Assembly: GCA_964489835.1 (NCBI GenBank)
Contig: CAZBBC010000077.1
Span: 1-20,091, forward strand
From: CAZBBC01 sp964489835
GTDB taxonomy: Bacteria; Calditrichota; Calditrichia; JAJRVZ01
DNA: 20,091 bases
Direction of reading: 5' to 3'
Numbering within the stretch: the stretch's first letter is position 1; every line of letters begins with the position of its first letter. A program made the translations under genes and the position numbers. Shown here piece by piece: positions 6,973 to 13,545 of this stretch. A model generated the notes under the pieces. It did no database searches, was not told where the DNA came from, and saw only the letters and a list, made by a program, of their open reading frames with translations.

Positions 6973-7550
6973 TTTTTAACCGGATTTTCTTCAAATTGTT
7001 TTGATATTTTATCTCTTAAAAATAATCTGGCCCGTCGAAGTCTTATTTTTACATTTTCTTCTGAAAGGTTGAGTATCTGGCTAGTTTCTATTATTGATAA
7101 TTGCTCTATATCCCTTAAAATAAATACACTTCGGTAAATATCAGATAATTCATTGATAGCGCCGTCAAGTATTTTTTTAATTTCTTTATTCTGAACATTT
7201 AGAGAAGGATCCTGAGACCAATCAACAAGCATCCGGTCACCTGGTGTATATCCTAAATCAGGATTATCCGGCAATTCTGTAAATAACAGTTTCTTTTTTC
7301 TTAGTTTCATTAAACTGGCATTCGTAGCGATACGATAAATCCAGGTAAAGAAGTTGGAACGCCCGTCAAAAGTTTCCAGTTTTCTTAAGACAGTTAAAAA
7401 AGTTTCCTGCAATATATCTTCTGCATCTTCTTTATTTCGAAGAATTCTTAATGCCAGATTATAAATTCGTTCACTATACTGCGAAACCAGTCGGGCAGTG
7501 GCCTCTTTATCACCTCTTTTTGCCCTTTTTATCAGATCATTCTCTGTCAA
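6969..7550 (-). CDS. ECF-family RNA polymerase sigma factor
   Basis: 193 aa, typical for group IV (ECF) sigma factors. Region 2 is at about residues 10-80, with AEDILQETFLTVLRKL and the -10-recognising stretch FFTWIYRIATNASLMKLRKKK. Region 4 is at about 130-180, with YRSVFILRDIEQLSIIETSQ and the helix-turn-helix LSEENVKIRLRRARLFLR. The start is a TTG at 7548-7550 (MTENDLIKRAKRGDKEA), with AAAGGT about 10 nt upstream; the family N-terminus fits this start. It is followed with a 4-bp overlap by its cognate zinc anti-sigma factor. Upstream on the minus strand, TGTAAC lies about 16 nt before CATC, loosely like an ECF promoter and so possibly autoregulated; this is weak evidence. The upstream region is the minisatellite and the assembly gap, so distal regulatory sequence may be missing. 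Confidence 0.95.
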   Translation of the reverse strand: MTENDLIKRAKRGDKEATARLVSQYSERIYNLALRILRNKEDAEDILQETFLTVLRKLETFDGRSNFFTWIYRIATNASLMKLRKKKLLFTELPDNPDLGYTPGDRMLVDWSQDPSLNVQNKEIKKILDGAINELSDIYRSVFILRDIEQLSIIETSQILNLSEENVKIRLRRARLFLRDKISKQFEENPVKK

Positions 7551-7635
7551 TACTGCTTATACCTTTCTGATGTTTGAAAAATAAAATAGTTACAAATCTA
7601 ACTTATTTCCTTGGCCTTGGTAATTAAAGAAAGAG

Positions 7636-7675
7636 GGTTATAAGGTATAGGGGTATAGGGGTATAAGGTATAATA
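7636..7675. repeat. Short GGTATA minisatellite array, left arm
   Basis: Units such as GGTATAAG and GGTATAGG repeat with a 7-9 nt period. The array is the reverse complement in type of the larger array at 7894-8036, so the two could pair as arms of a long imperfect hairpin. Confidence 0.7.
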
Positions 7676-7708
7676 GAATTTTGGTTCAAATTATAATCAT
7701 ACCAATAG
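7654..7708 (+). repeat. 55-bp direct duplicate, left flank of the N gap
   Basis: The 55 bases ending at the first N are identical to the 55 bases beginning just after the last N (7809-7863). The duplicate starts TATAGGGGTATAAGG and ends ATCATACCAATAG. It is probably an assembly overlap rather than a biological repeat. Confidence 0.95.
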
Positions 7709-7808
7709 NNNNNNNNNNNNNNNNNNNNNNNNNNNNNNNNNNNNNNNNNNNNNNNNNNNNNNNNNNNNNNNNNNNNNNNNNNNNNNNNNNNNNNNNNNNN
7801 NNNNNNNN
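7709..7808. other. Assembly gap of exactly 100 N
   Basis: The run of N is 100 bases, the common placeholder for a gap of unknown size. It is flanked by the exact 55-bp duplication described beside it. Confidence 0.98.
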
Positions 7809-7863
7809 TATAGGGGTATAAGGTATAATAGAATTTTGGTTCAAATTATAATCATACCAATAG
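7809..7863 (+). repeat. 55-bp direct duplicate, right flank of the N gap
   Basis: Identical over all 55 bases to 7654-7708. After it the sequence goes on uniquely with ACAGTTCCAAATTCC. Confidence 0.95.
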
Positions 7864-7893
7864 ACAGTTCCAAATTCCAAATCCCCAATTCCG

Positions 7894-8036
7894 TTATACT
7901 TTATACCTTTATACCTTATACCTTTATACCCTTATACCTTTATACCTTATACCCTTATACCTTTATACCTTATACCTTTATACCTTTATACCTTATACCC
8001 TTATACCTTATACCCTTCCCTATACTTTATACCCCT
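7894..8036. repeat. TATACC(C/T)TT minisatellite abutting the glycerate kinase stop
   Basis: About 143 bp of TATACCTT, TATACCCT and TATACCTTA units with a variable 7-9 nt period. There are no unique spacers, so it is not a CRISPR array. On the minus strand the glycerate kinase reading frame runs into its edge and stops at the TAA on 8036-8038. Confidence 0.9.
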
Positions 8037-9361
8037 TACGGAATCAGTGCAAAAATAATATCCATTACGTTTGTACCGGTCGGTCCGGTTTTTATCAAAT
8101 CTCCCAGTTTCGAGAAAAGATGATAGGAATCATTATTTGTTAAAAAACGCTGTGCGTCTATACCTGTTTGTTGCGCACGTTTTAATGTTGTATGATCCAC
8201 TATTGCCCCGGCAGCATCGGTCGGACCATCGGTGCCATCGGAACCGCAACTGACAAAAATGTAAGGTTCTTCAATATGGCAGAGAGCAACGGCCAATGCC
8301 AGTTCCTGGTTTCGCCCCCCTTTTCCCTGGCCGGTAATATGAACCGTCGGCTCTCCTCCCAATAAAACACAGGCTGGTTTATGTAACGGTTTATCTGCCC
8401 ATTGTATTTCTTTAATGATAGAAGCAATTACCCGCGCTATTTGTTTTGCCTCACCCTCCAACAATGATGTTAGAATAATACTGTGATATCCCAATGATCG
8501 GGCTTTTTCCTCTGCCCGGATCAATGCTAAACGGTTATTTCCAATAACTATATTAGAAACCGCGCGGAATATTTCGTCATCAGCCTTAGGCGTCTCTGGT
8601 AATTCACCCCTCACACCTTTTTGTAAATGATCTAAAATGACAGGAGGAACTTTGTTTTCAATGTCATATTTTTTAAGAATATTCACTGCCTCCTTAAAAG
8701 TTGAAGGATCCGGACTGGTTGGTCCGGAAGCAATCACTGACAGATCGTCACCGATAACATCTGAAAGGGCGAGCGTGATACAGCGTGCCGGATAAATGTA
8801 ACGTGCCAGCTGCCCCCCTTTAACCAATGAGATGTGTTTACGAATGCAATTTATTTCATGAATAGATGCACCACAGGCCAATAAAGCAGTACTTAACCCC
8901 TGGAGATCGACCAGTTGGATTTCATCGGGTAAATTTTCCATCAAGGCCGATCCCCCTCCCGTAAGAAGTACAAAAACACAATCTTTTTCTGTGAGATTTT
9001 CAAGATTTTTTAAAAGCTGTTTGGTAGCCTTGATCGTATTAATATCAGGAACGGGATGTGCTGCCTCATGGAGCTGAATCTTGTGCAGTTTGTCAATATG
9101 TTCGTACTTTACAATAATGTCCCCACCGGTGACATATTCATCTAGTAATTCCTCCATCGCTCTGGTCATGGGTGCCGTACCTTTCCCGGCGCCGCATATA
9201 AAAAGACGGTCATAATCCGATAGATCAATGGTGAACTGTCCGGGGAAGTGAAGCATCTCACCTTTACGTGTTATCTGTTTTTTGATCAATAAATACGGAT
9301 CAACGGCCTGCAATGCAGCCTTAACAATCTGGTCAGCGGATTGCTTTCGTTCAATATCCAT
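8036..9361 (-). CDS. Glycerate 2-kinase (DUF4147 + MOFRL family; GckA/TtuD type)
   Basis: 441 aa. The protein phosphorylates D-glycerate, in this family usually to 2-phosphoglycerate. The N-terminal DUF4147 domain shows LFICGAGKGTAPMTRAMEE (about residues 53-71) and LLTGGGSALME. The C-terminal MOFRL domain has LLGGEPTVHITGQGKGGRNQ and SCGSDGTDGPTDAAGA. The length is normal. The ATG at 9359-9361 is 3 bp downstream of the gpgS stop, and an AGGAGG lies about 14 nt upstream inside the end of gpgS, so the two are translationally linked. Its place at the end of the glucosylglycerate operon suggests that it returns glycerate, released when the solute is broken down, to glycolysis or that it helps the phosphoglycerate supply. 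That is inference, and no hydrolase gene is nearby. No clear terminator follows; a minisatellite begins at the stop codon. Confidence 0.92.
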   Translation of the reverse strand: MDIERKQSADQIVKAALQAVDPYLLIKKQITRKGEMLHFPGQFTIDLSDYDRLFICGAGKGTAPMTRAMEELLDEYVTGGDIIVKYEHIDKLHKIQLHEAAHPVPDINTIKATKQLLKNLENLTEKDCVFVLLTGGGSALMENLPDEIQLVDLQGLSTALLACGASIHEINCIRKHISLVKGGQLARYIYPARCITLALSDVIGDDLSVIASGPTSPDPSTFKEAVNILKKYDIENKVPPVILDHLQKGVRGELPETPKADDEIFRAVSNIVIGNNRLALIRAEEKARSLGYHSIILTSLLEGEAKQIARVIASIIKEIQWADKPLHKPACVLLGGEPTVHITGQGKGGRNQELALAVALCHIEEPYIFVSCGSDGTDGPTDAAGAIVDHTTLKRAQQTGIDAQRFLTNNDSYHLFSKLGDLIKTGPTGTNVMDIIFALIP

Positions 9362-9364
9362 GAT

Positions 9365-10576
9365 TTATTTATTATCCTCCTCTACTGCTGTCTCGAGTTT
9401 ATCAAAAATAGCCGGTATGGCTGCTACGACCCTGCTCCAGGTTGGAATAGACTGCACCTCAAATGGATTTTCCAGGAACTGTTCACTGGCATGAGTCAGA
9501 CACTCACGAAAAGTTTCCACCGCCACGCCTTCTGCATGTCTGTCAATTTCGAGCCCGTTTATCAAAGAATCATGATAATATTTTGTAATAAATTCCTGGG
9601 CAGTTCTCAGGTAAGTTGAACTGAGCGTATTAAAAAATTCCCTGCTCAGTATATGCCCCATGCTCGCTAAGGTTGAAAAAAGCATAAGAATAATATCAAC
9701 CGCCATTTTTCCCAGACCACCCTTCATATCACCGGCAACAAGATTGGAATGTTTGTGATCAAACAAATCAGCAAGATCCACCTGACATATTCTTTTTTTT
9801 GCACTATTGCGATACACCTCCGATAAAACACCAATTTCCAGACCCCAATTGTAAGGAAGCCGGCAACGACGAATAAGATTATTTACAATGGCGAATTCAC
9901 CGGCCAGCGGATATCGAAAACTGCGTAAATATCGTATAAAGTCATTTCTTACGATCAAAAGAGCCAGGGCCTGGATCAGAGGAAAGACTAAAAGTCTGGT
10001 GACGCGACCATGCATTTTATTCGATAAACGACTGTAGAAACCCTTACTAAATTCAAAGTCGCATCCCGGATGGACTATCGGAAAAATTAACCGGGCCAGC
10101 ATCTGTCTGCTATAAGTAACGATATCCGCATCGTGCAGGGCAATGGCAAATGTATCCCGTTTAGCAAGAACAAAACCAAATCCAAGCCAGGCCCCTCTCC
10201 CTTTACCCTGCGGCCCGATGGGAATCTCATGTTTCTCAATCATACGCATAATCGATTTTAGCCGTGGACCGTCATTCCAGATTATTTTAAGATCCTGAGG
10301 TAAAACACTGAAGAACTCCTTCGTCTGATTAAATTGATCTCGATTGGCCTGGTCTAAGGAGACAATGATACGCTTTATGTAATCAGCTTTTTTTAATTCC
10401 TCGATGATCCTCGGCAAGGCCGGACCCTTAATCTCGGCAAAAAGGGAAGGAATTAATAATGCTATCGGTCGGGTCGGGGTAAAATTTCGTATATCATTCT
10501 CCAGTTTATCTAATGTCATCATATTACCGAGTGAGTGGAAAGTTGTAATATGACTATCCTGAAAAAAATCACTCAT
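9365..10576 (-). CDS. gpgS: Glucosyl-3-phosphoglycerate synthase (GT81 family)
   Basis: 403 aa. GpgS transfers glucose from an NDP-glucose donor to 3-phosphoglycerate. The N-terminus MSDFFQDSHITTFHSLG and the GT-A glycosyltransferase core fit the GT81 group. The core has PSLFAEIKGPALPRIIEEL (about 43-61), the glycine-rich GPQGKGRGAW (121-130), and the metal-binding DAD at 149-151 in ALHDADIVTY. GLEIGVLSEVY and FDHKHSNL occur further on. A mannosyl-3-phosphoglycerate synthase (GT55/MpgS) is the main alternative, but the overall layout is closer to GpgS of the Persephonella/Methanococcoides type as I recall it. The gene overlaps the end of the phosphatase gene by 8 bp. GGAGGT lies a few bases before the ATG. 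The phosphatase and synthase side by side support a two-step solute pathway. Confidence 0.85.
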   Translation of the reverse strand: MSDFFQDSHITTFHSLGNMMTLDKLENDIRNFTPTRPIALLIPSLFAEIKGPALPRIIEELKKADYIKRIIVSLDQANRDQFNQTKEFFSVLPQDLKIIWNDGPRLKSIMRMIEKHEIPIGPQGKGRGAWLGFGFVLAKRDTFAIALHDADIVTYSRQMLARLIFPIVHPGCDFEFSKGFYSRLSNKMHGRVTRLLVFPLIQALALLIVRNDFIRYLRSFRYPLAGEFAIVNNLIRRCRLPYNWGLEIGVLSEVYRNSAKKRICQVDLADLFDHKHSNLVAGDMKGGLGKMAVDIILMLFSTLASMGHILSREFFNTLSSTYLRTAQEFITKYYHDSLINGLEIDRHAEGVAVETFRECLTHASEQFLENPFEVQSIPTWSRVVAAIPAIFDKLETAVEEDNK

Positions 10577-11396
10577 TCATACCTCCGGTTTTTAATAGAC
10601 TAAGCAGAGAAAGATTCCAACCTGATGGCCCGATGCCGGGGCTGTAGGTTATATTTTCAATGGTTTGACGCCTTTCGTAGGAACCATCATGTTTTTTTAC
10701 CAGTATTGGATAATTGACGGCCTTAAGCATGGCAAAATCATTGAGACTATCACCCAACGCAATCGAGAATAATTCATCATGGTCTAAACGTTTCCTGTAG
10801 CCCTTCATGATCATTTCCACTGCCTTACCTTTATCAACCTTGCCCAGTAAATGCATAAAACGGCCACCATATAAAATATGCAAATTATATTTATTAATTT
10901 CCTCTTTTAAAATATTTTCTGCCACAGGATCATAAAAGAGCGGAATAGAAAATTCTCTATTCATGGCCATTTGCAGTTCATTCTCAGACAATGAGGTAAT
11001 TTTCCCTATCTTTTCCTTCGTGCTGTTATGAAATCCCCGTATGGTATAATTATACTCTCCTGATATTTTTATTAATATTTGCTCAATTTCATTATAGGTC
11101 TTACCCAGTTTGTAACGGTTATACTCCCCGGAGACATCACTACCACCCAGACTTATGAAATAATCAGCAAGGGTATAAATGGCCGATCCATTTTCAACCA
11201 CAAAAGGTAGTCCGGTAAGTTCAAGCTCGTTTTGATAATGGATCAGTTCTCTTCTTGTTTTACTGGAAACAAGTATCAATGGTATTTCACACTGCTTTAT
11301 TAAATTTAAAGCAGGACGAGCCGCCTGATATGAATAGGTGTGGTAATCTAAAAGAGTACCATCCAAATCAGTAAATATTATAAATCGTGATTTCAT
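10569..11396 (-). CDS. gpgP: Glucosyl-/mannosyl-3-phosphoglycerate phosphatase (HAD-IIB)
   Basis: 275 aa. It is a HAD-superfamily subclass IIB phosphatase of the MPGP type that would remove the phosphate from glucosyl-3-phosphoglycerate to give glucosylglycerate. Motif I is DLDGTLLD with nucleophile D10 and acid D12. Motif II is in ILVSSKTRREL. The cap domain holds the middle, and the motif III/IV region is KVDKGKAVEMI with ALGDSLNDFAML. The ATG overlaps the yhbY stop codon (ATGA) and the gene's own end overlaps gpgS by 8 bp, so the three are tightly coupled. The alternative mannosyl substrate cannot be ruled out from sequence, because known members accept both. The pairing with a GT81-like synthase makes the glucosyl reading more likely. 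Confidence 0.85.
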   Translation of the reverse strand: MKSRFIIFTDLDGTLLDYHTYSYQAARPALNLIKQCEIPLILVSSKTRRELIHYQNELELTGLPFVVENGSAIYTLADYFISLGGSDVSGEYNRYKLGKTYNEIEQILIKISGEYNYTIRGFHNSTKEKIGKITSLSENELQMAMNREFSIPLFYDPVAENILKEEINKYNLHILYGGRFMHLLGKVDKGKAVEMIMKGYRKRLDHDELFSIALGDSLNDFAMLKAVNYPILVKKHDGSYERRQTIENITYSPGIGPSGWNLSLLSLLKTGGMNE

Positions 11397-11707
11397 TTTT
11401 TTTGTCTATCATTAAGATTGATGTTTGGATGATCATCCTTTTCTGGTAATGGCCGGTAGAGAAGTATAGTTCTACCCAGAATCTGTATCAGTTCTGTGTC
11501 TTTCAGTTTTGACAGTCTCTCTGCAATCTGTTTTCTATCTTCTTCGCAGGTATTCAAAACTTTTACTTTGATCAAAGATTTATTATTAAAAGCTTCATCT
11601 ATGAAACGTTTGACCTTAAAAGATACGCCCTCTCGTCCTATCATTACGGTCGCTTTTATCTGGTTAGCTTGCGCCCGCATTTTTCTTTTTTCTTTGCCGG
11701 TTAACAT
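11393..11707 (-). CDS. yhbY: YhbY-family (CRM domain) RNA-binding protein
   Basis: 104 aa. The whole protein is a CRM (CRS1-YhbY) domain. It has the N-terminal LTGKEKRKMRAQANQIKA, the RNA-binding GxxG loop IGREG at 23-27, and the typical ELIKVKVL-type strand here as SLIKVKVLN. YhbY associates with the pre-50S ribosomal subunit and is thought to help ribosome assembly. The C-terminal tail (about 88-104, EKDDHPNINLNDRQKK) is polar and extra. The ATG at 11705-11707 has an AGGAA about 9 nt upstream. It is the first gene of an operon with gpgP, gpgS and a glycerate kinase, an unusual companion for an osmolyte pathway and possibly a growth-linked promoter. Confidence 0.93.
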   Translation of the reverse strand: MLTGKEKRKMRAQANQIKATVMIGREGVSFKVKRFIDEAFNNKSLIKVKVLNTCEEDRKQIAERLSKLKDTELIQILGRTILLYRPLPEKDDHPNINLNDRQKK

Positions 11708-11736
11708 ATTCTGTCATTCCTATTTAAAGACATGAG

Positions 11737-11999
11737 TGTCCGGTTAAAAATTGATTCAATTTATATTTAAAAAACTCATTCCCAAACCTGCGTCTAAGCC
11801 TCATCTTCGACCTTCTCTTGAAAAGAGAAGGGGCTCAATAAGTCCCTCTCTTCCCAAGAGAGGTCACGCCGGTAGGCGGATCCGCCTTTTGGCGGAGATT
11901 TAGGGTGAGTTCTTTGAATCAAGTCTCTAAGTTTTTTTAATCTACAAACCAATTGATATTATGATGATAATTTAAAATGATTAACGTTTTAACCGGACA
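11737..11999. repeat. Multi-layer inverted-repeat element with nested GC palindrome
   Basis: The outer arms TGTCCGGTTAAAA (11737-11749) and TTTTAACCGGACA (11987-11999) are a perfect 13-bp inverted repeat. Inside are a facing pair TTGATTCAA and TTGAATCAA, then AACTCA against TGAGTT. Two hairpins follow: CCTTCTCTT with AAGAGAAGG (11811-11831) and CCTCTCTT with AAGAGAGG (11845-11863). A GC-rich palindrome GGCGGATCCGCC (11875-11886) follows, with a third GGCGGA at 11891-11896. It looks like repeat-in-repeat. Confidence 0.7.
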
Positions 12000-12082
12000 T
12001 TTAAGATACTAATAATAAAATTATCAATTATCAAGCAGAACCGAATCATAGATCTGGTCTTTTCAACACGGCAACCTGATAA

Positions 12083-12111
12083 TTGATTTTTACTATCTTC
12101 CCGATTATATT
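12083..12111 (+). promoter_or_regulatory. Sigma70-like promoter for the M24 peptidase
   Basis: TTGATT at 12083-12088 and TATATT at 12106-12111 are separated by 17 bp, matching 4/6 and 5/6 of the consensus. The expected transcript start lies just before the ribosome-binding site AAGGAG (12122-12127) of the gene starting at 12139. Confidence 0.5.
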
Positions 12112-12138
12112 CGATAAAAATATAAGGAGCGTCCATTC

Positions 12139-13323
12139 ATGATAAAAGAAAAAATAAAACAGGCTATCGGAATACTAAAAGAAGAGACTATTGATTGTTG
12201 GCTGATATTTGTCCGTGAAAGCAGTACCCTTCCTGATCCGGCAATGGATCTGGTTGTCGGTACAGGCGTAACCTGGCAATCTGCTTTTATTCTGACTGCC
12301 CACGGTGAATCTATAGCCATTGTCGGCAGTCTGGATAAACCCAACCAGGAGGCCCAAGGCTACTATTCGCGGATTATCGGTTATTTACAATCAATTGAAG
12401 ATGAACTTATCAGCACATTAAAAGATATCAATCCTAATAAAATTGCAATCAACTTTTCCATGAATTCACCGATGGCTGATGGATTAAGCCATGGCATGTA
12501 TCTGCAGCTGATGGAATACCTGAGAAATACACCCTATGCCAATCGGTTGGTTTCTTCGGAACCCATCCTGAATAAGCTTCGGGGACGGAAATCCAAAACT
12601 GAAATTGAAAGAGTAAAAGAAGCGATCAACCTGACTCTAAAAATGTATGATCTGGTTGGAGGATTTATAACAAGCGGGAAAAGCGAGAAAGACGTGGCTG
12701 ATTTTCTGCTTGCACAGGTAAAAAAAGAAGGGGTCGCACTGGCCTGGGATCCGGAGCATTGTCCGGCTGTTTTTACCGGTCCGGATACAGCCGGTGCGCA
12801 CGCCGGTCCCACCAACCGTAAGATTATACCCGGTCATGTTTTGAATATTGATTTCGGTGTCAAAATAAATGATTACTGTTCAGATTTGCAGCGATCCTGG
12901 TATATTTTGCGTCCGGGAGAAGCGGAAGCCCCGCCAGAAGTAAAGGAGGGATTCAAGGTAATATTGAATAGTATAACAGCAGCTGCCAATGCCTTAAAAC
13001 CGGGGGTAACCGGATATGAAATCGATACAATCGCCCGCGATTATATCGTGTCCCATGGATATGAGGAATATCCGCACGCTCTCGGACATCAAATCGGTCG
13101 TGTTGCCCACGACGGCGGCGGATTACTGGCACCGAAATGGGAACGGTACGGAACGCTTCCGGATATCGCAGTGGAAATAAATCAACTGTATACCATTGAA
13201 CCAAGACTGACCATTCCAAATTACGGGATTGCTACCGTGGAAGAAATTGTAGTCGTTACAGAAAATGGATGTGAATTTCTTTCCAAACGACAAAAAGAAA
13301 TATTCCTGGTACAACCGTCATAA
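12139..13323 (+). CDS. M24-family metallopeptidase (Xaa-Pro aminopeptidase-like)
   Basis: 394 aa. An N-terminal creatinase-like domain (about 1-155) is followed by a pita-bread catalytic domain. The five metal ligands of the M24 family are all visible: D238 (NIDFG), D249 (YCSDLQ), H317 (ALGHQIG), E354 (TIEPRL) and E368 (TVEEIV). Two further histidines in CPAVFTGPDTAGAHAGP and VAHDGGG fit the substrate site. Members cleave N-terminal residues before proline (aminopeptidase P) or Xaa-Pro dipeptides (prolidase); creatinase relatives also exist, so the exact substrate is open. There is no signal peptide, so it is probably cytoplasmic. The ATG has AAGGAG 11 nt upstream. It is a single gene, divergent from the yhbY operon. 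Confidence 0.9.
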   Translation: MIKEKIKQAIGILKEETIDCWLIFVRESSTLPDPAMDLVVGTGVTWQSAFILTAHGESIAIVGSLDKPNQEAQGYYSRIIGYLQSIEDELISTLKDINPNKIAINFSMNSPMADGLSHGMYLQLMEYLRNTPYANRLVSSEPILNKLRGRKSKTEIERVKEAINLTLKMYDLVGGFITSGKSEKDVADFLLAQVKKEGVALAWDPEHCPAVFTGPDTAGAHAGPTNRKIIPGHVLNIDFGVKINDYCSDLQRSWYILRPGEAEAPPEVKEGFKVILNSITAAANALKPGVTGYEIDTIARDYIVSHGYEEYPHALGHQIGRVAHDGGGLLAPKWERYGTLPDIAVEINQLYTIEPRLTIPNYGIATVEEIVVVTENGCEFLSKRQKEIFLVQPS

Positions 13324-13330
13324 GTCGTTG

Positions 13331-13361
13331 TTCATTAATATTTTAAAATAGTATTAATGAA
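13331..13361 (+). terminator. AT-rich hairpin after the M24 gene
   Basis: TTCATTAATA (13331-13340) pairs perfectly with TATTAATGAA (13352-13361) across an 11-nt loop, 7 bp after the stop codon. It lacks GC pairs and a T-tract, so termination is only a possibility. Confidence 0.3.
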
Positions 13362-13388
13362 TATATCCTTAATTCCGTAGAATATGTA

Positions 13389-13489
13389 TAGATTGCTTCG
13401 CTATCGCTCGCAATGACGACCACAGTATCGTCATTGCGAGTCACGAAGAATGAGTAGCCTGCCCGGCGCAGACGGGACGAAGCAATCTA
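13389..13489. repeat. MITE-like CGCAATGACG hairpin element with an inserted GC 20-mer
   Basis: The outer arms TAGATTGCTTCG (13389-13400) and CGAAGCAATCTA (13478-13489) are perfect 12-bp inverted repeats. The inner arms CTCGCAATGACGA (13407-13419) and TCGTCATTGCGAG (13428-13440) are perfect 13-bp inverted repeats around an 8-nt loop. The gap between outer and inner arms is 6 nt on the left but 37 nt on the right. The extra right-hand sequence contains GCCTGCCCGGCGCAGACGGG (13457-13476), which looks inserted. Elements with these two arm sequences are widespread in bacterial genomes, as I recall. Confidence 0.85.
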
Positions 13490-13545
13490 AGATACTATTA
13501 AGGTTTTATGAAAATAATCATTAGTAATTAGTTAGGAGAATGTGG

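Larger units (their letters stand above)
7551..8035. other. Gene-free region: minisatellite arrays and assembly gap
   Basis: It contains the upstream region of the sigma gene (7551-7635), a short GGTATAAGG-type array, the N gap, and a longer TATACCTT-type array that runs up to the glycerate kinase stop codon. No gene is supported; the apparent reading frames across the array and the N run are low-complexity artefacts. Confidence 0.7.
11708..12138. other. 431-bp divergent intergenic region with nested inverted repeats
   Basis: It separates yhbY (minus) from the M24 peptidase (plus) and so must carry both promoters. It is mostly occupied by a repeat element (11737-11999); a promoter-like sequence for the peptidase lies at 12083-12111. 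No small gene is supported. Confidence 0.6.

Noticed and set aside
7686..7880. Reading frame spanning the N run
   Set aside because: It is made mostly of undefined residues and low-complexity flanks and has no coding support.
7894..8036. Possible CRISPR array
   Set aside because: The units are 7-9 nt with no unique spacers and no cas genes; it is a minisatellite.
12534..12815. Minus-strand frames within the M24 and asparaginase genes
   Set aside because: These frames (also 12637-12837, 12953-13219, 13632-13934, 13947-14195) are shadows of plus-strand genes with complete catalytic motifs.
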